A stretch of 38,970 bases of DNA from Clostridia bacterium (lineage in GTDB: Bacteria; Bacillota; Clostridia; Oscillospirales; CAG-272), in NCBI GenBank assembly GCA_017453305.1, contig JAFTKJ010000092.1, forward strand, positions 1 through 38,970, given 5' to 3'. The position numbers and the translations under genes were made by a program. The stretch's first letter is position 1. Each line of letters opens with the position of its first letter. Shown piece after piece: positions 30,772 through 38,960 of this stretch. Below the pieces are notes generated by a model. The model saw nothing but the letters and a program-made list of their open reading frames with translations, did not search any database and was not told the DNA's origin.

Positions 30772-32562
30772 TTACTCGCCCTCGGTCACCGCAATGCCGA
30801 GAACCGCAAGATCCTCTGCCGCCACGGGAGTGGGACACTGCGACATCAACTCGCTTGCGTTCTGTACCTTCGGGAAGGCAACGACGTCGCGCAAGGAATC
30901 TGCGCCCGACATAACCATTGCAAGGCGGTCAAGTCCCATTCCGGATCCACCGTGCGGAGGTGCGCCGTACTTATATGCGTCCACGAGGAAGCCGAACTTA
31001 CGTTGAATATCCTCGGGGGTAAGTCCCAGAGCCTTGAACATTTTTTCCTGCAGCTGCCAATCGGTGATACGAATAGAGCCGGAGAGCAGCTCGGTGCCGT
31101 TGAGGACCATATCGTAGCATTGTGCGCGAACCTTTCCGGGATCGCTTTCCAGATACTCGAGGCACTCCTGCAAAGGCATGGTAAAGGGATGGTGCATTGC
31201 ATCCCAATGCTCGGTCTCCTCATTCCACTCGAAGAACGGGAACTCCACTACCCACAGGAAGTTGAACTTGCCCTCCTCGATCAGATCCAGCTTCTTGCCA
31301 AGGATCGAACGCAGAGCACCCAACGTGGGCAGCACGACCTTATTCTTGTCGGCAACGATGAGCATCACGTCGCCTTTTTCCATCTTTCCTGCATCCAGAA
31401 TTGCCTGCAGCTCCTCGGGAGTGAGGAATTTTGCAAAGGAGCAGTTGGGAGCCTCATCCGCCCAACGGATATATGCCAAGCCCTTGGCACCAATACCTTT
31501 GGCATGCTCGGTCAGCTTGTCGATCTCCTTACGGGTCAGGGTTGCTGCAGCATTCTTTGCAACGATAGCGCGCACAGAGCCGCCGTTTTCAATTGCGGAG
31601 GTAAATACGCCAAAGCCACAGCCCTTGACCACGTCGGAAAGATCCTGGATCTCCATGCCAAAACGTGTATCGGGCTTATCGGAGCCGTAACGGTTCATGG
31701 CGTCTGCAAAGGTCATGCGCGGCAGAGGCGTGGGAATATCCACGTTCAACACTTCCTTGAATACGCGCTTGATAAAGCCTTCGTTCATTGCCATGATGTC
31801 CTCCTCGGTTGCAAAGGACATTTCCAGGTCGATCTGCGTAAATTCGGGCTGACGGTCGGCACGAAGGTCCTCGTCGCGGAAGCAACGCGCCAATTGGATG
31901 TAACGGTCATAACCGCTGAGCATCAGGAGCTGCTTATACAGCTGAGGAGACTGCGGAAGCGCGTAAAAGCTTCCCTTATGGATACGGCTGGGCACCAGAT
32001 AATCACGTGCGCCCTCGGGCGTAGACTTGATCATCATGGGCGTTTCAATCTCCAAAAAGCCGTTTTCGTAATAGTATTCGCGTGCCACTCTTGCAATCTC
32101 GTGACGCATCATAATATTGCGCTGCAAGGAGGGACGACGGAGGTCAAGATAACGGTATTTGAGTGCCGTTTCATCGTTGACCTTTTTGCTGTCGGAAACC
32201 TCAAAGGGAGGGGTCTGCGCTGCGGAAAGGATCTTGAGCTCGGTCACGAACACCTCAACCGCACCCGTGGGGAGGTTGGGGTTAACAGCACCCTCACCGC
32301 GAGGACGAACGGTACCGTGCGCACAAAGCACGTACTCGGCGCGAATGCCGAAAGCCTTACCAAAGATCTCCTTGTCGGTCGCGTTATCAAACGCGAGCTG
32401 CACGATACCCGTGCGGTCACGCAGGTCGATAAAGATCAGGTTGCCAAGGTCTCTTTGCTTTTGTACCCAGCCCATCACGCATACCTGATTGCCGATATCA
32501 CTTTCTCTTACCGTACCGCAATAGTGGGTACGTCTGTCTTTTGCAGTCATCAATTCTGCCAT
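30772..32562 (-). CDS. aspS: Aspartyl-tRNA synthetase
   Basis: A 596-residue class II synthetase that charges tRNA-Asp. The N-terminal anticodon-binding OB fold includes VMGWVQKQRDLGNLIFIDLRDRTG. Then come KYRYLDLRR, motif 2 with ARCFRDEDLRADRQPEFTQID, the bacterial GAD insertion (about 290-420), and motif 3 GSGMGLDRLAMVMSG followed by SLRDVVAFPK. The ATG at 32562 has AAGGAG 8 nt upstream; the in-frame GTG at 32571 would directly abut that site. Last gene of the exonuclease-DUF2007-thiI-phosphoribosyltransferase-aspS set. Confidence 0.97.
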   Translation of the reverse strand: MAELMTAKDRRTHYCGTVRESDIGNQVCVMGWVQKQRDLGNLIFIDLRDRTGIVQLAFDNATDKEIFGKAFGIRAEYVLCAHGTVRPRGEGAVNPNLPTGAVEVFVTELKILSAAQTPPFEVSDSKKVNDETALKYRYLDLRRPSLQRNIMMRHEIARVAREYYYENGFLEIETPMMIKSTPEGARDYLVPSRIHKGSFYALPQSPQLYKQLLMLSGYDRYIQLARCFRDEDLRADRQPEFTQIDLEMSFATEEDIMAMNEGFIKRVFKEVLNVDIPTPLPRMTFADAMNRYGSDKPDTRFGMEIQDLSDVVKGCGFGVFTSAIENGGSVRAIVAKNAAATLTRKEIDKLTEHAKGIGAKGLAYIRWADEAPNCSFAKFLTPEELQAILDAGKMEKGDVMLIVADKNKVVLPTLGALRSILGKKLDLIEEGKFNFLWVVEFPFFEWNEETEHWDAMHHPFTMPLQECLEYLESDPGKVRAQCYDMVLNGTELLSGSIRITDWQLQEKMFKALGLTPEDIQRKFGFLVDAYKYGAPPHGGSGMGLDRLAMVMSGADSLRDVVAFPKVQNASELMSQCPTPVAAEDLAVLGIAVTEGE

Positions 32563-32577
32563 TGCAATCACTCCTTT

Positions 32578-33138
32578 TTAAAGCACGTTGCCGTCTTTGT
32601 CGAACAACGGTAATTTTTCAAGATAGATCAGATCGTCACGTTCACTTGCCTTACCCTCGGCAAGAATGGTCATTTTGCCGCAAATGTTACCGCCTGCTGC
32701 CTTGACCAACTCCTCTAGCGCGTGCAAGGAATCTCCAAGAGACACCACGTCGTCCACGATCAGAATACGCTTGCCGCGCATCATTTCCGCATCGGCGGTA
32801 TCCAGATACAGCTTTTGCAGACGGTCGGTGGTGATTGAACGCACCTCAACCTCGGTCACGCCCGTCATATAGAGTTTTGGCGTCTTGCGCGCGAGGACGT
32901 ATTTCTGATTTCCCGCAAGACGTGCCATTTCGTGCACGAGCGGAATGCCCTTTGCCTCTGCCGTGATGAGATAATCGTATGCGGGAGCGCGTTTGAGCAG
33001 CTCCTCGGCACATGCGGTGGTCAATTCGGGATCACCGAAAATGACGAACGCACCGATCATCATGCTTTCGTTGAGGGGACAGAGCGGAAGATCGCGCTCA
33101 CATCCCGCAATTGTCATATGATAATATTTCTGTTCCAT
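32578..33138 (-). CDS. Type I phosphoribosyltransferase, adenine/xanthine PRT-like
   Basis: A 186-residue PRTase. The PRPP-binding signature RILIVDDVVSLGDSL spans 124-138, with Gly-Asp in place of the more common Gly-Gly/Thr-Gly. YLITAEAKGIPLVHEMAR matches the PPi loop region of adenine PRT, and RKTPKLYM the flexible loop. The substrate base cannot be read with certainty; adenine or xanthine is likely. The ribosome binding site is AAGGGG. It lies 15 bp before aspS and 29 bp after thiI. Confidence 0.85.
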   Translation of the reverse strand: MEQKYYHMTIAGCERDLPLCPLNESMMIGAFVIFGDPELTTACAEELLKRAPAYDYLITAEAKGIPLVHEMARLAGNQKYVLARKTPKLYMTGVTEVEVRSITTDRLQKLYLDTADAEMMRGKRILIVDDVVSLGDSLHALEELVKAAGGNICGKMTILAEGKASERDDLIYLEKLPLFDKDGNVL

Positions 33139-33167
33139 GGTCTTAACCCCTTTTCATACAAGCAAAT

Positions 33168-34346
33168 TTAGAATTCAACGGGAATGTACTCTACGTAAGA
33201 GGAATCAAGCGCCTCCTGCACCAGAGCATCAAAATCCAAGCGGCGCTGTTGCTCCTCGACCTTGGAAAGCTCCGGCCTTGTTTTGGGATGCTTTGGCGTA
33301 AATACCGTACAGCAATCCTCGTAGGGCTGAATGGAGGTCTCAAAGGTCCCGATCTTGCGCGCGATCTGCACGATCTCCTCCTTGTCCATACCAATGCAGG
33401 GACGGAACACGGGAAGCGTAGACAAGGGATCGGTCACGCCGATCGCCTGCATGGTTTGCGAGGCGACCTGACCAAGACTCTCGCCCGTGATCAGAGCACC
33501 GCAACCGATGCGATGTGCGATCTTATCGGCAATTGCCATCATGTAACGGCGCAAAAGCAGCGTGAAGTAGTCCTCCTCGCAGTTTTTGACCAACTCCTCC
33601 TGAATGTGCGTCAGGGACACCACGTACACGGTAAAGGTTCCCGCATATTGCGCAACCTCGCGTGCCAGCGTAAAGACCTTTTCCCTTGCCATTTCGCTGG
33701 TGTAAGGGAAGGACTCAAAGTGCACCGCCTCCAGCTGTACGCCTCTTTTTGCGATCATGTATCCCGCAACGGGTGAATCGATGCCGCCCGACAAAAGAAG
33801 CAATGCCTTGCCATTGGTGCCCACCGGCATGCCGCCCGCCCCCTTGAACTGCCCTGCGTGCACGTATGCGCCGTATTCACGGATTTCGACCTGCACGACG
33901 ATCTCGGGGGTTTTGACGTCCACGCGAATACCGGGAACGCAGGAGAGCACGTAACCGCCTACCTCGCGCGCAATATCCATGGAGTCCAGCGGAAAGCGCT
34001 TGTCCGAGCGCTTGGCAACCACCTTGAAGGTGCTCTTGCCGACCAAAAACTGCGGCACGTATTCGCGCACGGTCTGTTCGATCGCCTCCATGCTCTTTTC
34101 ACACACGGCACAACGACTGATACCGACAATGCCGAACACCTTTTGCACGCTTTCGAACATGCCGTCAAGATCGGCAAATTCATCCTTTGGCTCAATGGTG
34201 ATGGTGCTCTGTGAGCTGGTGATCTCAAAGCTCCCAAAATGCTTTGCCCGATAACGAAGCGTGCGGCAGAGCGTATCCTCAAAATAGCGGCGATTGCTGC
34301 CCTTAAGCACGATTTCGCCAAGCTTACAAAGTAAAATTTCTTTCAT
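33168..34346 (-). CDS. thiI: tRNA 4-thiouridine synthetase
   Basis: A 392-residue ThiI that adenylates U8 of tRNA and directs sulfur insertion. It has the N-terminal ferredoxin-like/THUMP region (1-165) and the PP-loop LLLSGGIDSPVAGY (183-196). It has no C-terminal rhodanese domain, as is usual outside enterobacteria, so sulfur transfer must use another Cys; EDCCTVFTPKHPKTRP is a conserved Cys segment. No cysteine desulfurase gene is adjacent, although one often precedes thiI in Firmicutes. Confidence 0.96.
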   Translation of the reverse strand: MKEILLCKLGEIVLKGSNRRYFEDTLCRTLRYRAKHFGSFEITSSQSTITIEPKDEFADLDGMFESVQKVFGIVGISRCAVCEKSMEAIEQTVREYVPQFLVGKSTFKVVAKRSDKRFPLDSMDIAREVGGYVLSCVPGIRVDVKTPEIVVQVEIREYGAYVHAGQFKGAGGMPVGTNGKALLLLSGGIDSPVAGYMIAKRGVQLEAVHFESFPYTSEMAREKVFTLAREVAQYAGTFTVYVVSLTHIQEELVKNCEEDYFTLLLRRYMMAIADKIAHRIGCGALITGESLGQVASQTMQAIGVTDPLSTLPVFRPCIGMDKEEIVQIARKIGTFETSIQPYEDCCTVFTPKHPKTRPELSKVEEQQRRLDFDALVQEALDSSYVEYIPVEF

Positions 34347-34357
34347 ATCCGCGCACC

Positions 34358-34663
34358 TCAGTCGTCCTCTTGTACGATCTCGTCGTCAGCAAAAACCGGC
34401 TCGCCATTGCGATAGACCTCCAACAGCTCGTTTGCCTTGTCAAACAATTCCGTGGGAACGTAAATATCGCATCCGTACATTGAAAATCCCATGGCAACGC
34501 GCACTGCCTCGCCGGCGCCGCGATCCTTTGCCATATACGGGATCTGCTCCTCGTCGAGAATGCCGCAGATGATACTCTTTTCCACGTCGTCATGCGTAGT
34601 GGTTAAAAGTACGGTGTTTTTGTCGGGAGCGTTGGACTTATCCAAACCAAAAAATCGATCCAT
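34358..34663 (-). CDS. DUF2007 domain protein
   Basis: A 101-residue protein. DDVEKSIICGILDEEQIPYMAKDRGAG and YGCDIYVPTELFDKANELLE match DUF2007, a small ferredoxin-like domain predicted to be signal-transducing; its function is unproven. The start at 34663 has AGGTGAGAGGA upstream; the longer frame to 34789 runs into the exonuclease gene. It lies between the exonuclease gene (10 bp) and thiI (11 bp). Confidence 0.85.
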   Translation of the reverse strand: MDRFFGLDKSNAPDKNTVLLTTTHDDVEKSIICGILDEEQIPYMAKDRGAGEAVRVAMGFSMYGCDIYVPTELFDKANELLEVYRNGEPVFADDEIVQEDD

Positions 34664-34673
34664 TCCTCTCACC

Positions 34674-35756
34674 TCAATCCTCGTAATAGTTCGGGAACAG
34701 CTTCTCCCACACCTTTGCACAACCGATGGTATCGGCAATGGAGGTATGTGCAACGCCATCCCACTCGATCCCCAACAGTGCCATTGCATCGCTCAGGGAT
34801 GCATGCACAAGATCGGGATAGTGCTCCGATTGAAAACGAACGAACTCGATCGATGCGCAACGCGTTTTCTCATGCAACGCCTCGCGCTCCGCCTCGGTAT
34901 CGTAAATATACTTGATATGGCTGTAATCGGTGGAAACGCCGTACGCAATCAGAACGTCTGCACCGGCAAAGATCTCTTTGATGGTAGGGATCAGATCATC
35001 CAGCATTGGAGCATCCACTACCATATCGGGAGTGATGCCGTGGATCTTTTCGGTCTGCTTCCACTTCTTTTTGTGCGCGGGCTTGACCAAAGTATCCATC
35101 ACGATTTTTCCGTTTCCGTCGGTAATGGAGATGGAAAGGATCTCGTCGTGGGTATAAACACCCGTCAACTCCAAATCAAAGAAGAGTACGCGCTCGCGCT
35201 TCATGTGATAGTGCTCGGCGCGGTGCAGATCTCCCTCAGCGCGGCGCACCGCAAGATCGTCAGCAAAGCAGCCTTTACAAAGCTTGCGACGGTAGCGTAC
35301 CTCCTTACCGCATTGCACGCACATCAACGGGCGGCGAATAGCGGTCTTTTTGTCGTAAAAGTAGATCACGCTCTTATCGTTGCGCAACGTATACGCAACG
35401 GGCTCCTCAATGACGTCGTAGTTCATTTGCGAAAGCCGCTCCTGCGTATAAAAGCCGCAGGTGGCTGCACGCTTGGTGCTCATGCGAGTAATCTCCACGC
35501 CGCTCTCCAAAGTCATCGTCTCGGTCTTTTGAGTCGGCGCGTACCAAAGCTCAGGGGGCGCCTCCACCACCTTGGTGGGATCAAAAAAGTATGTAATGCT
35601 GCCATCCTCGTTTTCGTCAAAGGCGGCAGGGTCTCCCACAGGCATCAGGTGCATTCTGTTGAGAATATTGCGCGTGAGATAGTTTTTCTTTTCCGCATCA
35701 GACAAAGAGATGTGCGGAATGGTAGCGCCGGAGCGCAGCTTCATATCAGTCTTCAA
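34674..35756 (-). CDS. DEDDh exonuclease with zinc ribbon (DnaQ-like)
   Basis: A 360-residue protein. Residues 1-145 form a conserved but unnamed N-terminal region; four Cys (146, 149, 160, 163; MCVQCGKEV...LCKGCF) form a zinc ribbon; residues 188-350 form a 3'-5' exonuclease domain with FFDLELTG (Asp194, Glu196), YGVSTDYSHI and HTSIAD (His337, Asp342), the DEDDh set. It could trim DNA or RNA. The start is a TTG at 35756, five bases after a strong AAGGAGG; upstream in-frame codons to 35963 cannot be used because they run through the promoter. First gene of the thiI-aspS set. Confidence 0.82.
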   Translation of the reverse strand: MKTDMKLRSGATIPHISLSDAEKKNYLTRNILNRMHLMPVGDPAAFDENEDGSITYFFDPTKVVEAPPELWYAPTQKTETMTLESGVEITRMSTKRAATCGFYTQERLSQMNYDVIEEPVAYTLRNDKSVIYFYDKKTAIRRPLMCVQCGKEVRYRRKLCKGCFADDLAVRRAEGDLHRAEHYHMKRERVLFFDLELTGVYTHDEILSISITDGNGKIVMDTLVKPAHKKKWKQTEKIHGITPDMVVDAPMLDDLIPTIKEIFAGADVLIAYGVSTDYSHIKYIYDTEAEREALHEKTRCASIEFVRFQSEHYPDLVHASLSDAMALLGIEWDGVAHTSIADTIGCAKVWEKLFPNYYED

Positions 35757-35928
35757 AAAATCCTCCTTACCGTCCCGTACCTGACGCATGCACGCCTGCG
35801 CGATGGGCAGCGGATGCCGGTTTTGAAAACGGTTTTGCTCATAATTGCTGTGAGCTTTTCGGCAACGTGCATCCGCGTCAAACGGCGTGGCACAGCCCGA
35901 TTTCCGATCAGCATAAAATAACACAGAT
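35757..35928 (-). other. Long leader of the exonuclease transcript, with an overlapping short reading frame
   Basis: The mRNA should start near 35928, giving a leader of about 170 nt. It contains a 53-codon frame (ATG 35914, TGA 35753-35755) whose stop overlaps the TTG start codon. The frame has no ribosome binding site and encodes an Arg-rich peptide of no recognisable family, so it may be non-coding. The main frame is also open through the leader. Positions 35964-36052, towards tepA, are AT-rich with no clear terminator. Confidence 0.4.
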
Positions 35929-35934
35929 ACAATT

Positions 35935-35963
35935 ATTATATCACAATATAGCTCCACTTTCAA
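35935..35963 (-). promoter_or_regulatory. Promoter of the exonuclease-thiI-aspS set
   Basis: TTGAAA (35958-35963), 17-nt spacer and TATAAT (35935-35940) on the minus strand, with TGA before the -10 as an extended element. Its position rules out the long upstream reading of the exonuclease frame. Confidence 0.82.
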
Positions 35964-36052
35964 TACCTTATTTTATTTTTCTCTCCTCTATTCTATGCAA
36001 ATTTGACTTTCTTTCGCAGTTATTTTAAGTTAGAATAATTCTTATTATTGAA

Positions 36053-36778
36053 TTATGGATTATTTCGACCTTTATCAACGTTTTTTTTGCGCATTTGACG
36101 TAAACAAGCCAATGCACGATCCAATCCACCAACCTCGTCGATAATTCCATATTTGACCGCCTCGCTCCCTTCAATAATCGAGCCACAATCGGTGGCAAGC
36201 TGGTCAGGACGCATCATCAGCTCCCGTACCGCCTCAGCATCGGCACGGGAATGTGCGCAGATGAAATCTATGATCCGTTTTTGCATCTCGCTCATGTAGC
36301 GGAAGGATTGCGGAACGCCTACAACCATGCCGCTGATACGCACGGGATGAATGGTCATAGTAGCACTTGGAACGATAAATGAGCGCTTGGCTGCGGTTGC
36401 CAACGGCACACCGATGGAGTGCCCTCCCCCCAACACCAAGGAGACCGTCGGCTTGGTCATGGATGCGATCATTTCTGCCAGGGCAAGTCCTGCCTCCACG
36501 TCCCCTCCCATCGTGTTGAGAATGATCAGCACCCCATCCACGTCCTCGCTTTCTTCAATAGAAACGAGGAGTGGGATGACCTGCTCGTATTTGGTCGCCT
36601 TTTGCCCCTCGGGAAGGACGTAGTGCCCCTCGATCTGCCCGATAATGGAGATACATTGAAAGCGTTCACTGCTGTTTTCGGCAACGCTTCCGCTACTGCT
36701 TGCAATGTTCTCCAATTGCAGTTGTCTTGCCTCCTCTTCTTCCCTTTTTGCATGACTTTGATCCTCAAATGTACGCAT
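36053..36778 (-). CDS. tepA: ClpP-fold serine protease, TepA type
   Basis: A 241-residue ClpP/crotonase-like protein of the TepA (translocation-enhancing protein, YmfB) group. After an acidic, Gln/Glu-rich first 40 residues, the core carries NTMGGDVEAGLALAEMI (88-104), LVLGGGHSIGVPLA (115-128; catalytic Ser121) and SATMTIHPVR (138-147; His144), as in ClpP. AAGGAGG precedes the ATG at 36778. TepA is linked to sporulation and protein export in Bacillus. Transcribed divergently from pduL; no clear minus-strand promoter was found in 36779-36868, which is AT-rich. Confidence 0.9.
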   Translation of the reverse strand: MRTFEDQSHAKREEEEARQLQLENIASSSGSVAENSSERFQCISIIGQIEGHYVLPEGQKATKYEQVIPLLVSIEESEDVDGVLIILNTMGGDVEAGLALAEMIASMTKPTVSLVLGGGHSIGVPLATAAKRSFIVPSATMTIHPVRISGMVVGVPQSFRYMSEMQKRIIDFICAHSRADAEAVRELMMRPDQLATDCGSIIEGSEAVKYGIIDEVGGLDRALACLRQMRKKNVDKGRNNP

Positions 36779-36868
36779 CGGTTGCTCCTCCTTGATTTTC
36801 CAAATTCGTTTTTCTATATCTTCTCCAACTTTTTTCTTTTGTAAGCAAGGATTTTTAAAAAAACACTC

Positions 36869-36897
36869 TTTACAAGCGACAAAATATGTGTTATAAT
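36869..36897 (+). promoter_or_regulatory. Promoter of pduL and downstream genes
   Basis: TTTACA (36869-36874), 17-nt spacer and TATAAT (36892-36897). The leader of about 70 nt contains TGTGTT (36915-36920) and AACACA (36935-36940), which can pair as a small hairpin. The ribosome binding site is GAGGAAAGG. Confidence 0.82.
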
Positions 36898-36976
36898 GAT
36901 ATAGTATGGAGTATTGTGTTCGTCCATTGGTGTCAACACACAAAATATTACTAAAACGAGGAAAGGTTTTGAAATT

Positions 36977-37555
36977 ATGGAAAACAAGATCCTGATCGAA
37001 ACGTCCGCGCGCCACATCCACCTGACCGCGGAAGCAGTTGAAATTCTGTACGGCAAGGGTGCTGAGCTGACCGTAAAGAAGGAGCTTAGCCAGCCCGGCC
37101 AATATGCCGCAGGCAATGAAAAAATCACTCTCGTAGGTCCCAACGGCAAGACCCTCGCAGTCAGCGTGCTTGGTCCTACGCGCCCCGCAAACCAGGTAGA
37201 GCTCTCTTTCTCCGACGCACGCGTGCTCGGCTTGAAGGACGTTCCCGTTCGTGAGAGCGGCGACGTTGCAGCTACCCCCGGCCTGAAGATGGTAGGCCCT
37301 GCAGGCGAGGTTGAAATCAGCGAAGGCGTTATCATCGCAAAGAGACATATCCACATGACCCCCGAGGATGCAGAAAAGATCGGCGTTACCGACAAGCAGA
37401 TCGTTAAGGTTCGCCTTGACACCGCTCGTCCTTTGATCTTCGACGACGTTGTTTGTCGCGTCAGCCCCAAGTTTGCGCTGGCAATGCACATCGACACCGA
37501 TGAGTGCAACGCCGCTTGCGCCTTCGGCACCGTTTACGGCGAGGTTCTGGCTTAA
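36977..37555 (+). CDS. pduL: Phosphate propanoyltransferase/phosphotransacetylase PduL
   Basis: A 192-residue PduL, the zinc phosphotransacylase unrelated to Pta that converts acyl-CoA and phosphate to acyl phosphate and CoA. It has two PduL domains, with zinc-ligand motifs SARHIHL (10-16; His13, His15) and AKRHIHM (121-127; His124, His126), plus VELSFSDARVLGL and the GVIIAKRHIHMTPEDA hinge. It starts directly at the domain with no encapsulation peptide, and no microcompartment shell gene is near, so it is probably the housekeeping enzyme for acetyl-CoA to acetate. No acetate kinase gene lies in the window. The codon choice suggests high expression. Confidence 0.95.
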   Translation: MENKILIETSARHIHLTAEAVEILYGKGAELTVKKELSQPGQYAAGNEKITLVGPNGKTLAVSVLGPTRPANQVELSFSDARVLGLKDVPVRESGDVAATPGLKMVGPAGEVEISEGVIIAKRHIHMTPEDAEKIGVTDKQIVKVRLDTARPLIFDDVVCRVSPKFALAMHIDTDECNAACAFGTVYGEVLA

Positions 37556-37584
37556 TTTACATCTACCGAAAAGGAGATTCGATT

Positions 37585-38208
37585 ATGAGAATCCTGTTCC
37601 AAGGTGACAGCATCACCGATGCCGGCAGAGACAAACGAAACTACCATAATATGGGCAACGGCTACCCCAAGTTTGCTACGGCGGCACTTCGGGATGCATT
37701 TCCAAATGAGGAGATCGAGTTCATCAACCTCGGCATCAGCGGCAACCGCACCGATCAGCTGTTTGACCGTATGTACGATGACGTCATTGCACTTCAGCCG
37801 GATATCGTATCCTTTTTGATCTGCATCAATGACGTGTGGCATCGTCACAGTCATCACGTTGAGACAACCGATGCACAGATTGCCGCAAACTACCGCGCCA
37901 TTTTGGAGCGTGTGAAAAAGCAGACGAATGCAAAGATCGTTATTCTCGCCCCCTTCCTCCTCGATTGCGCGGAAAAAGAGGCGTGGAGAGATGAGCTTGC
38001 AAGCATTTTGGAGATCGTCCGCTCGCTTGCCGACGAGTTTGCAGACGTCTATATCCCACTGGATCAAATTTTCGATGAGGCGCTGAAAAACCAGCCCGAA
38101 CCGAAATTTTATTCTGCCGACGGCGTACACCCCAATCAAAACGGTGCGGAGTTCATCGGCAAGCTTTACGCAGAGGCAGTCGCTCCTCTGATCAAAGGCG
38201 ACAACTGA
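37585..38208 (+). CDS. SGNH/GDSL hydrolase
   Basis: A 207-residue esterase-fold protein without a signal peptide. Block I is FQGDSITD (6-13) with Ser9; the block II Gly is in GISGNRTDQL (50-59); block III is CINDVW (Asn82); block V is DGVHPNQNG with Asp179 and His182. All four blocks are intact, so it is probably an active cytosolic acetyl-esterase, perhaps for deacetylating sugars. AAAGGAGA precedes the ATG. It lies 29 bp after pduL and 34 bp before the NifU-like gene. Confidence 0.92.
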   Translation: MRILFQGDSITDAGRDKRNYHNMGNGYPKFATAALRDAFPNEEIEFINLGISGNRTDQLFDRMYDDVIALQPDIVSFLICINDVWHRHSHHVETTDAQIAANYRAILERVKKQTNAKIVILAPFLLDCAEKEAWRDELASILEIVRSLADEFADVYIPLDQIFDEALKNQPEPKFYSADGVHPNQNGAEFIGKLYAEAVAPLIKGDN

Positions 38209-38242
38209 ACTTGTTTTAAAAAATAAAAAGGAGATAAAAACA

Positions 38243-38959
38243 ATGAGCAACGTAAGTGAATTCCCTTACGCACAGAGCACTGAAGTAGCAAACATGTGCG
38301 TTGTGAAAAAGGGCTGTGACCACGGTCCTGCTCCCCTGCCCGAGGAAGGCAAGTGGATCCAGGCAAAGCAAATCACCGATATTTCCGCATACACCCACGG
38401 TGTGGGCTGGTGTGCACCCCAGCAGGGCGCCTGCAAGCTTTCTCTGAACGTCAAGAACGGTATCATCGAGGAAGCTTTGGTTGAGACCATCGGCTGCTCC
38501 GGTATGACCCACTCCGCAGCAATGGCTGCAGAGATCCTGCCCGGCAAGACCATTCTCGAAGCACTGAACACCGACCTCGTTTGCGATGCTATCAACACCG
38601 CAATGAGAGAACTGTTCCTGCAGATCGTTTACGGCCGTAGCCAATCCGCATTCTCCGAGGGCGGTCTCGTCATCGGAGCAGGCATGGAAGACCTCGGCAA
38701 GGGCGAAAGATCCATGGTTGGTACCATGTACGGCACCAAGGAAAAGGGCGTTCGTTACCTCGAAATGACCGAGGGCTACTGCACTCGCATGGCTCTGGAC
38801 GAGAACAACGAAGTCATCGGCTATGAGTTCGTATCTCTGGGCAAGATGACCGATATGATCAAAAAGGGCATGGAGCCCAACGAAGCCTACGAAAAGGCAA
38901 AAGGCACGTACGGTAGATTCAATGATGCTGCAAAGTACATTGACCCCCGTAAAGAGTAA
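38243..38959 (+). CDS. NifU/IscU-like iron-sulfur scaffold family protein
   Basis: A 238-residue protein resembling the NifU-N/IscU scaffold domain: GWCAPQQGACKLSLNVKNG, then ETIGCSGMTHSAAMAAEIL, with candidate cluster ligands Cys57 or Cys64, Cys85 and Cys114. It is longer than IscU (about 130 residues), with an extra C-terminal part (150-238). In Clostridia such proteins commonly precede a gene annotated as GGGtGRT protein; the window ends just before the next start codon. AAAAGGAG precedes the ATG. Codon use is strongly biased. Confidence 0.85.
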   Translation: MSNVSEFPYAQSTEVANMCVVKKGCDHGPAPLPEEGKWIQAKQITDISAYTHGVGWCAPQQGACKLSLNVKNGIIEEALVETIGCSGMTHSAAMAAEILPGKTILEALNTDLVCDAINTAMRELFLQIVYGRSQSAFSEGGLVIGAGMEDLGKGERSMVGTMYGTKEKGVRYLEMTEGYCTRMALDENNEVIGYEFVSLGKMTDMIKKGMEPNEAYEKAKGTYGRFNDAAKYIDPRKE

Positions 38960-38960
38960 T

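Noticed and set aside
30952-32613. 553-codon plus-strand frame over aspS
   Set aside because: Antisense shadow of aspS, which has all class II synthetase motifs.
36779-37530. Long minus-strand extension of tepA over pduL
   Set aside because: The conserved ClpP-like part starts at 36778 after an AAGGAGG site. The extension is antisense to pduL and matches nothing.
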